Shown here in pieces: positions 56,258-64,000 of a stretch of 64,000 nucleotides of DNA. The stretch's first letter is position 1. Every line of letters starts with the position of its first letter. Origin of the DNA: Melastoma dodecandrum (Eukaryota; Streptophyta; Magnoliopsida; Myrtales; Melastomataceae). The stretch covers positions 558,001 through 622,000 of the forward strand of contig JARUPY010000387.1 in the NCBI GenBank assembly GCA_029817715.1. Reading direction: 5' to 3'. Under the pieces are notes generated by a model, which saw only the letters and a list, made by a program, of their open reading frames with translations, was not told where the DNA came from and ran no database searches. The position numbers were made by a program, and so were the translations under genes.

Positions 56258-56372
56258 GAGGAATGCTTTCTCCCTTCTCTCCCATCTCAAAACTCAAACC
56301 ACCTTCAACTAAGCTTTACAGCACCTCAGCTTCCCAAATCTTCATCAACTTCTCACACATTCACCAAGAGAA

Positions 56373-56933
56373 ATGGCGGTTACCAGCTACACCGAGGAGT
56401 TCACCTCCACCGTCTCCCCTGCCAGGCTCTTCAAGGCCCTTGTCACTGAATCCCACGTCTTCATCCCAAAGGCCGTCCCCGGTGGAATCAAGAGCGTCGA
56501 GTTCCTCGAGGGTGATGGCGGTGCCGGCAGCATCAAGCAGACCAACCTCGTTGATGGTAAGGGTAGTGCCTTACAGATTAGCGCAAACCTTCATCGAATG
56601 TTGTGGCATTCTTATGGCTCCGAAATGATTATAGGCGGGAAGCTCAAGTTCATGAAGCACAGGATTGATGTGGTCGATGTTGACAACCTATATACCAAGT
56701 ACACCCTCATCGGATGTGACATCGAATTTGAGAAGGTGGAGTCTGTCGTCTCCGAGATCAAGTTCGAGGCCGCTCCCGGAGGCGGATGCGTGTGCAGGAT
56801 GACGAGCGAGTACCACGTGAAGGCAGGGTATGAGCTGAAGGTGGAGGAGGTCAAGGAAGGGAAGCTGAGGGCCAGCGGACTGTTCAAGGCCGTGGAGGAC
56901 TACCTCGTCGCCCACCCCGAGGAGTGCGCTTAA
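56373..56933 (+). CDS. PR-10/Bet v 1 family protein G12
   Basis: Exons 56373-56556 and 56635-56933 (intron 78 bp) give 160 aa, identical to G4. Loop EGDGGAG, VDVDNLYTKYTLIGCDIEF, end HPEECA. As in G4 the intron is in frame and open, so a retained-intron form of 186 aa is possible. Unlike G4, its 5' UTR and promoter are of the G8/G14 type, with a 26-C tract next to the TATA box. Confidence 0.95.
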   Translation: MAVTSYTEEFTSTVSPARLFKALVTESHVFIPKAVPGGIKSVEFLEGDGGAGSIKQTNLVDGKGSALQISANLHRMLWHSYGSEMIIGGKLKFMKHRIDVVDVDNLYTKYTLIGCDIEFEKVESVVSEIKFEAAPGGGCVCRMTSEYHVKAGYELKVEEVKEGKLRASGLFKAVEDYLVAHPEECA

Positions 56934-57274
56934 ACAACAGTCGAGGTTATTCACCGAAGCTTCAATACAAGTGTTCGGCTTTTCTCTGTTTTTTTTCTTT
57001 ATCTTTTTCTGGTTTCGTTCCCAAATTGAGGTGGTTGTGTGAGAGAGAGTGAGATCAATGTCAAAGGATCGAGTAATCAAATGAATGAACATCGAATAAG
57101 ATGGTTTTGTATTGGATCAAGTGAGAGTCGATCTGAGGTTCTCTTAAACGCAAAGATTTGACTGATCGCTTAGAACAAGGTCAGACGAACTTGAGGATTT
57201 CAATGATCGTTTTTAACATATTTTTGGAGGGATTACGGCCTCAATCACACATTAGTTAGTGGTGTAGTAAACAC
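56934..57274. other. 3' flank of G12
   Basis: Inverted match to 38033-38373. No gene; the antisense frames are reflections of G12. Confidence 0.5.
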
Positions 57275-57413
57275 GTACACAACATCTTGGAACTTTAGGT
57301 CATACGAGACGGAGTCGAGCTTCTCAAGGTCGACATCGCATTCCGAGATGGTGTACTTGTAATGCAGGTTCTCGACATCGATCACTGTGTGCTTCATGTA
57401 CTTGAGCTTCCCG
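57275..57413 (-). pseudogene. PR-10 exon-2 relic, right arm
   Basis: Inverted twin of the relic at 37894-38032, with the same missing codon and the same truncation, so the relic existed before the arm duplication. Confidence 0.8.
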
Positions 57414-58085
57414 TATGTGCTTTCATTTTCTTTCTTTTTTTCAACGAATGAAGTTTAACACCTTTCATGGAAAAAGGCTTTAATTAATTTCCATTTATTT
57501 TTATAGTTGCCATGGCTGTTGCTGCAGTTTCTCTACGTGCACCGTTAGTCTGCTGCAAATTTTTGTTATAATGGCTGTAACACTTGGATCCTTATCATTT
57601 GGGAAAGAATAGAATGGAAAATAAAGAAAAATAATTGGAAAAAAAATTTGAATTAAAAGAAAGTGAAAATGTTGATTTTGTCTATATCCACAATTTCTTA
57701 CTGGCGAATTTGACCCCAAAGGAAATATTCTTCAATATAAGGACAACGATCCAAATCAGTTTGAAGGAAAATACGATTCATTGGGTTAGAGTATAGAGAT
57801 TCGATAGCTTCTCAAATATGGATTGTGTATATTGTAATTTTATATTATTGTACATGTATTAAAGTAATGAACACAAGACTTGGATTTGTATTGCAAGTAT
57901 TATTATATTGGCATGAGACTGAATGCGTTAAATATGCATAAGTTTATCTTTCGGTATAAGTTTTTTTTTTAATCCACGGAATGAGAAGTATTTTCCAATT
58001 CATTAAAGAATTAATGATATGTAAGAACTTTATCATATGTTATTCTTTCGCGCTATTTGTTTTTAAATAAAATAAGCAGGGCAGC
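57414..58085. other. AT-rich intergenic, right arm
   Basis: Inverted match to about 37215-37893. No gene. Confidence 0.45.
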
Positions 58086-58960
58086 ATGAGTACACCACTT
58101 AAAGGGGAGACTAATATAGGTAGGGATTTCGAAGCATCTTTCGCCAAAGAATTTTGGAGCAACTCATTCAGGAGGCATTTAATGACAATTTATTGGATTA
58201 AACTTTCATTGCATCTGCCTATAAAAAATATTAGTAAAGATTTCAACGAGATCCATGGTACCAAATATTACAAAGAAGCACGTGATGAATCAGGTCAAGA
58301 CGATGAAAGGTAATTATGCATTATTTCATGAAGCCTTCAAAGGTCTTATTGGGCTTGCTTGAGACTCAAAAACAAATAAATTTGAAGCGGAGGATCAATG
58401 TTTAGAAAGAACGAATCAAGGTATTATTCTCAATCTTTAGTATAACTTAATAGAAGTTGTATTATCGTATCATTTTAGTTGGACGAGATCTCATGCCATC
58501 TTTCTTATCTTTTAGAATTTTAGCAATTCTATTTTTACAAAAATTGAAAAAGTTAAGAGATAAATCGATTCATAATTGGGATAAGCTAGGAGATTTATGG
58601 GGTGATACTCATGCTACTAGGGAACATGCACGTAGTTTGAAAGACAAATCCAAAGACTTTTGCAATGAGGACTTAACGTTTCCTCACTTGGTTTTATTGA
58701 TGATACCAATGATAGAGATATGTCGGCGTCAAATGCAGACAGATGTTTTGGAGACCAGCACTCCCCAAATTGTGTTCCGAAAACACCCACCATAGAATCA
58801 ACGGATACTCAACAATCCGGAGGTTCTGCTCAATACCACGCGAAAGCGAAAGGCCTCGTTGATTTTCGAAATGGAAGACGGTAACAAAACAAGGGCTACA
58901 AACACCGACAAATTGTCAATGGCATTGCCGGACTGATGTGCCGTAGAACAGTAAAATATA
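58086..58960 (+). pseudogene. Unidentified transposon-like coding remnant
   Basis: Two plus-strand frames, 58086-58313 (MSTPLKGETNIGRDFEASFA) and 58457-58795, with a gap. The second contains HNWDKLGDLWGDTHATREHA, which resembles the C-terminal part of Myb/SANT-like proteins encoded by PIF/Harbinger elements or their relatives. Frames break again after 58795. I could not find terminal repeats. The left arm keeps the ends but lacks about 380 bp of it. Confidence 0.35.
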
Positions 58961-59898
58961 TGCAGTGTTGCAATCACTTGGACCACTCGAGGAGTACCAT
59001 ATATGATGCTATTGTTATCTTTATGCACATCTTCAAAAGGAACTTTGTTGGTTGGTGCACCGATGTCAATCCGCGGAAAGTTGTTCGATAACATGATGCA
59101 ATCAACATGATTAGCATAGTAATGATTGTGTGCTTTGTAACAAGTGAATGTAAAAATTATGAAGTAATGTAAAAGTTTTTTTTGATTAGGAAATGAGTAG
59201 TTGAAACTAAACTGGGTACGACTCTATCAGTAACCAACCTGTTATTTTCGTAGCCTCCATCATGTGTACTACCTAAATCATGGAGATATGCATATTATAT
59301 ATGTTTTTTTTTTAATGTTCTTGTACAGGGAATTGATTATTATAAGCCATTTGTTACCTGACTTATTTCAGTTTTTAATTTATATTTTATAGAATATTTA
59401 CGTAAAATTCTATTTTTAATGCTCAGTTTTTCGTTTTCCAACAACTCCCAAACAAAGCCTGAGTGACTAGATATGTTTATATACGAACTCCTTTTTGTTG
59501 GTATAAGTGTAAATTATCTCTCTCCTTTATTTATGTAAATTCTGGCGGCGACTACTTATTACATACAAGTCATCGTCACACGATTCAACAGACACTTTTT
59601 TTTACTTCGACAAGTAACACTCACACCCACGCCCACACTTTTTTTATTATTATTATTACTTCAAAAACGAAGGGGGGTAATAAGGATTACAACACCCGCC
59701 CACTTTCATAAACTTTTATTCATTATTCTTCTTACAATTTTTCATCTGTAACCATATATCACCAACAATCAATCTCCCCCCAGTAATCTCACAGGAGGAT
59801 AACCTCCGTGAACAGGAAACAAAAAATACTCAGAAACAAAGCAAACAAGAGCAACAACACTTGCAATTCAAAAGCCTTGGCATTCAATGATGAATTTT
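58961..59898. other. Intergenic and G13 3' UTR, right arm
   Basis: Inverted match to 35765-36720. No gene. Confidence 0.5.
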
Positions 59899-59916
59899 TT
59901 TTTTTTTTTGGTTGAT

Positions 59917-60478
59917 TTAAGCGCACTCCTCGGGGTGGGCGACGAGGTACTCCTCAACGGCCTTGAACAGCCCGCTGGCCTTCAGCTTCCCCTCCTTGAC
60001 CTCCTCCACCTTCAGCTCGTACCCTGCCTTCACGTGGTACTCGCTCGTCATCTTGCACACGCACCCTCCACCGGGAGCGGCCTCGAACTTGATCTCGTAG
60101 ACGACAGACTCAATCTTCTCAAACTCGACGTCGCATCCGACGAGGGTGTACTTGGTGTACAGGTTCTCGACGTCGACCACGTCAATCCTGTGCTTCATGA
60201 ACTTGAGCTTCCCGCCTACAATCATTTCGGAGCTATAAGAATGCCATAACATTCAATGAAGGTTTGGCGGTAGTCTGTAAGGCACTACACTTACCATCGA
60301 CGAGGTTGGTCTGCTTGATGCTGCCGGCACCGCCATCACCCTCGAGGAACTCGACGTTCTTGATACCGCCGGGGACGGCCTTGGGGATGAAGACGTGGGA
60401 TTCGGTGACGATGGCCTTGAAGAGCCTGGCGGGGGAGACGGCGGAGGTGAACTCCTCGGTGTAGGTAGTCACTGCCAT
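59917..60478 (-). CDS. PR-10/Bet v 1 family protein G13
   Basis: Exons 60295-60478 and 59917-60215 (intron 79 bp) give 160 aa, identical to G3 and G7. It is the inverted-arm partner of G3 and the direct-repeat partner of G7. Its 3' UTR extends like G3's, whereas G7's similarity ends shortly after the stop codon, so the G7 copy is the derived junction on that side. Divergent from G14 across 940 bp. Confidence 0.95.
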
Positions 60479-60579
60479 TGTGATTAGGAAGGAATGTAAG
60501 AAGAACTTGAGGTTTAAGGAAGTGAGGTAGTTGTTGTTGTGGATGATGGGGGGGTGGAGAGAAATGAGCAATTCCTCTC

Positions 60580-60587
60580 TATTTATA
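60580..60587 (-). promoter_or_regulatory. TATA box of G13
   Basis: TATAAATA on the minus strand, same position as in G7. Confidence 0.8.
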
Positions 60588-61295
60588 AGGAGGGGTGGGA
60601 TTTTGGGGAGTAGTACTTGTGTTTTGAGTCGTCGTCGGGTTTGAATAGTCAGAGCACCCCAAGGGAGACTAAAAAATGTCCATTTTTTTTTTTAATGCCC
60701 TTCTTGACGGGGGCCAAAATCCCTTTGTTATCTAGATGGTCAGAGTCTTATGATCTACCACATTTTTGCGGTCTCCATTCCTCTAATCGTTGGAATAGTA
60801 GTATGTCACTGGATTTAACAAACTAGCATTTCAGACGTAACAGATAAAAGGAATGTCCGAACCCAGAAAGCCGCCAAAAGGAAAGGTTCCGGCCCAAATG
60901 TAAGAAAAGCCCATGATAAGAAAAGGTTCGTTGCCACTGTACTTAGAAATGTGTAAGAACTTGCTCGAGTAGTTATAACTTAGTTGTGATGGACGGTAAT
61001 GACAATGTTGGGGAGGGCCTCCTCTTTAGCCTACCAATCCCCCAAAACAAACTTTGAATGGAGGAGAGCACCCCGGGATGGACCGGCCGAAACATTATTT
61101 TCTAGATGGTCGCTTTGGGACAGCCCCCCATGTTCAATTCGGGGTCTCATTTATTTGCCACTCTCGATCTTTAATCTAAACTACTAATATTGTCTCCTTC
61201 TATGTCTGCCAAAAACAAAGTTAGAAGCAGCTTCAAAAAGGTTACCCGCTGTGAGTCCATGACCAGGTGCTCTCAACAGTCCACCGAAACCCCCC
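60588..61295. other. Shared intergenic region of the divergent pair G13/G14
   Basis: Repeat of 46434-47141 with small differences (for example a 2-3 bp indel near 60801). No gene. Confidence 0.6.
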
Positions 61296-61303
61296 CATAA
61301 ATA
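61296..61303 (+). promoter_or_regulatory. TATA-like box of G14
   Basis: CATAAATA after seven C, 123 bp upstream of the ATG, as in G8. Confidence 0.7.
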
Positions 61304-61418
61304 GAGAAATGTTTTCTCCCTTCTCTCCCATCTCAAAACTCAAACCACCTTCAACTAAGCTTTACAGCACCTCAGCTTCCCAAAGCTTCATCAACTTCTC
61401 ACACATTCACCAAGAGAA

Positions 61419-61981
61419 ATGGCAGTTACCAGCTACACCGAGGAGTTCACCTCCACCGTCTCCCCTGCCAGGCTCTTCAAGGCCCTTGTCACTGAATCCC
61501 ACGTCTTCATCCCCAAGGCTGTCCCCGGTGGAATCAAGAGCGTCGAGTTCCTCGAGGGTGATGGCAGAGCCGGCAGCATCAAGCAGACCAACCTCGTCGA
61601 TGGTAAGTGTAGTGCCTTACAGACTAGAGCACAAACCTTCATTGAATGTTATGACATTCTTATGGCCCCGAAATGATCATAGGCGGGAAGCTCAAGTTCA
61701 TGAAGCACAGGATCGACGTGGTCGACGTCGAGAACCTGTATACCAAGTACACCCTCATCGGATGCGACATCGAATTCGAGAAGGTGGAGTCGGTCGTCTC
61801 CGAGATCAAGTTCGAGGCCGCTCCCGGTGGAGGGTGCGTCTGCAAGATGACCAGTGACTACCATGTGAAGGCAGGGTACGAGCTGAAGGTGGAGGAGGTG
61901 AAGGAGGGGAAGCTGAGGGCCAGCGGGCTGTTCAAGGCCGTGGAGGAGTACCTCGTCGCCCACCCTGAGGAGTGCCCTTAA
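61419..61981 (+). CDS. PR-10/Bet v 1 family protein G14 (Arg in the glycine-rich loop)
   Basis: Exons 61419-61602 and 61683-61981 (intron 80 bp) give 160 aa identical to G8, including the EGDGRAG loop and HPEECP end. The exact preservation of the substitution shows that it predates the 14,154-bp-offset duplication. Splicing and frame intact. Confidence 0.94.
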
Positions 61982-62633
61982 ATCAACCCAAAAAAAAAAA
62001 AAAATCTTCATAGACTGCCGTGGCTTTCTTTGATTTTCTAAGTGTTTTGCTCTTGTTTGCTTTGTTTCTGAGTATTTGTTTTTCCTGTTCACGGAGGTTC
62101 TCCTGTGAGTATTTGCTTTGTTTTTCTGAGTATTGATTGTTCACGAAGGATGTCTTGATTACAGATGAAGTGTAAGAAGAATAAGGGAGTTACCTCCAAG
62201 TGATCGATAAAAGTTGATGAAAATTGTCTAATTCTCATGTCCACTTTTTTTTTGGATTTTCCGAAGGATTTGTACCGAAATCCATCATGAAAAGAAACAA
62301 ATATTAAATGATGAATAAGTTAAAAAAGAGTTCATATTATTCAAGACAGGGGAAAAGCCGTAACATCACAATTGACCATATACACTAAACGTTTACTCTT
62401 TCAACAGAAGCTGTGACTTCCTCGTAAAGGAGACGGTGAGATGGACTGGTGACGTCATGGGATGTCACTACAACATTCATCGACTCTTATTTGATCCAAT
62501 TGTTAAACCATGTGATGACAATGTCATTCCATCAATCTCACTCTCACGTAACACTTGTAGTGAAGCTCTCTACCCTCATTTAACCTATCATATAGGGACA
62601 AACCACGAGGAAATACTATAAGTTGGTTTTTAC
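61982..62633. other. 3' flank of G14
   Basis: Repeat of 47828-48479. No gene. Confidence 0.5.
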
Positions 62634-63044
62634 AGAATGTTAATGAGAGATATCTGGCTAACACGAAGAAAAAGATCGTGATTGTGAATATGACGTTTAA
62701 TAATCTATTCCTGTTTAGGAAGAACGCTTGCAACAACATTATTCTCCAAAATGAGGTTACATATGATTTTCATCCTTGTCATCAAGTATGTACATTTGAA
62801 TCGAAAAGTTCTAGCTTTGTTGAAGCAGGAGAATATAGAGATAGACTACCTTCAATGCACTTTGTAGTAGGTAACAAGGATGCCTCTTTGGAAAACATAA
62901 CCGTCTTACATTTCCAAATATTTCATGGAGAGCTCAAGTCCCTTTGAGTCGGTTCATGTGGACATTTGTGAACCAACTCAAAATCCTTCTTTCGGCAATG
63001 GAAGATACTTTCTGTTATTCGTACTTTTTTTTTCGAAAGTAAAA
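62634..63044 (+). mobile_element. Degenerate Copia fragment, copy 2
   Basis: Direct repeat of 48480-48890 with a few substitutions; the same frame break, so it was already degenerate when duplicated. Confidence 0.6.
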
Positions 63045-63344
63045 TGTTTGGCGGCGATCGGACTGTCATAGTCTGATTCATCGGATATGATAAGACTTCG
63101 GTTGGTCGTAATATTAGTTTGAGGAAAAAATATATTTGGTAAGATCGGACCAGATCGACGGGGAATGAATAAAGAATTATATCATTTTTTTTAAAATAAA
63201 AAAAACAATGTCAGTGTCACGGGCTGATTCATCAGATAATGCCAACACTCCGGTCGGTCGTGTATTATTTTGGACATCCGATGCCTTTACTTGCCTTATC
63301 CTTGTCTTGACATATGACTACGTTCAAAATTCCACACTTATCCT

Positions 63345-63352
63345 TATAAATA
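63345..63352 (+). promoter_or_regulatory. TATA box of G15
   Basis: TATAAATA, 63 bp upstream of the ATG, as in G9. Confidence 0.7.
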
Positions 63353-63407
63353 CAAGCATTCGGGGGGAAGGCTTGTATTTATAATTCCGTCTCGACCCGC
63401 TAAGGAA

Positions 63408-64000
63408 ATGGGGTTTAGCGTGGTCTCCAAGCAGTTAACCTCCACCGTCTCCCCCGCCAGGCTCTTCAAGGCGCTCGTCACCGACTCTCACGTCCTCATC
63501 CCCAAGGCCATCTCCGGGGGCATCCAGAGCATCGAGTTCCTCGAGGGCGATGGTGGTGTCGGCAGCATCAGGCAGACCAACCTCCTGGATGGTTAGCGTA
63601 CTGCCGGGCATGCTAGTGTTGAACTTCATTCAATTTTTCCTGATAACTGGTGTATTTTATGGTGGTGGTGTCGTTGAATAAATAAAAAAAAAAAAAAAAA
63701 TTGAAAGCGCAGGCGGGAAGCTCAAGTACATGAAGCACAGGGTAGACGTGCTCGATGTCGAGAACCTGCGTTGCAAGTACACCCTCGTCGAATGTGATGT
63801 CGACTTTGAGAAGCTCGACTCCGTCGTGTATGACCTAATGTTCCAGGCTGCTCCTGGCGGGGGAAGTGTGTGCAGGATGACTACCACTTACCATGGGAAG
63901 AAAGGGTGCAGTCTGGCAGGGGAGGACCTCAAGGAGGGGAAGCTGAGTGTCGTCTCACTTGCTTTGAGTTCCTGGATCTTCCCGTGTTTTCCCCATTCCT
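63408..64000 (+). CDS. Divergent PR-10 gene G15, duplicate of G9 (cut by window end)
   Basis: Exon 1 is 63408-63591, intron 121 bp, exon 2 from 63713 to beyond the window. Exon 1 differs from G9 in one residue near its end (NLLDG against NVLDG), and the same change of sequence after EGKL is present, with the VVSLALSSWIFPCF tail. Shared alteration means the C-terminal change predates duplication. The end of the frame is not visible. Confidence 0.7.

Larger units (their letters stand above)
53420..60918 (-). repeat. Right arm of the large inverted duplication
   Basis: Inverted partner of 34760-44422. It lacks the Gypsy insertion and retains about 380 bp (58353-58727) missing from the left arm. 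Confidence 0.85.
59899..64000 (+). repeat. Direct segmental duplication, copy 2 (runs off window)
   Basis: Partner of 45745-49846. It overlaps the outer end of the right inverted arm because G13 belongs to both structures. Confidence 0.93.

Overview
This window is nuclear DNA of a flowering plant, most likely a eudicot. The evidence is spliced GT-AG genes with short AT-rich introns, plant-only gene families (HIPP metallochaperone-like, ERD6-like sugar transporter, ALDH22A1, PR-10/Bet v 1), plant Mutator-like elements and plant Copia and Gypsy retrotransposons. The sequence alone does not fix the species.

Layout. 1-0.8 kb: first exon of an unrecognised gene that runs off the left edge. 0.8-6 kb: a complete but decayed Mutator-like element (MULE-1) with roughly 280-300 bp terminal inverted repeats and a perfect 9-bp target duplication; it carries a GRF zinc-finger gene and a broken MuDR-type transposase. 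6.8-7.9 kb: a three-exon HIPP gene. 9-16 kb: a PR-10 relic, then a choline-transporter-like pseudogene split by a nearly full-length Copia element (190-bp LTRs, 5-bp target duplication). 16.3-20.3 kb: a transporter 3'-end relic and an intact 18-exon ERD6-like sugar transporter. 20.5-25.9 kb: a second, unrelated MULE (MULE-2) with 763-bp terminal inverted repeats, a long FAR1-type transposase ORF and a convergent plant-mobile-domain-like gene. 26.3-31 kb: an intact 14-exon ALDH22A1 gene whose conceptual length is 596 aa.

From 31.4 kb to the right edge lies a PR-10/Bet v 1 (major-latex-protein superfamily) cluster. I count 13 intact two-exon genes, all 160 aa with the intron after codon 61 plus one base, two divergent copies with an altered C-terminus, and several exon fragments. 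The 13 genes encode only 9 distinct proteins. The core is a large inverted duplication (about 34.76-44.42 kb against 53.42-60.92 kb), and the central spacer holds the de novo purine gene PUR2 (GAR synthetase). At its right end a direct duplication offset by exactly 14,154 bp repeats the G7-G8-G9 block (45.7-49.9 kb) at 59.9-64 kb. One arm also carries a truncated Gypsy element that the other lacks.

How the genes relate: HIPP, transporter, ALDH and PUR2 are independent housekeeping or stress-related loci with no operon-like logic. The PR-10 genes form one expanding family. Their introns, flanks and exons are reshuffled between copies (promoter exchange at the ATG, mosaic genes), which suggests gene conversion or unequal exchange. 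I label the family members G1 to G15 from left to right.
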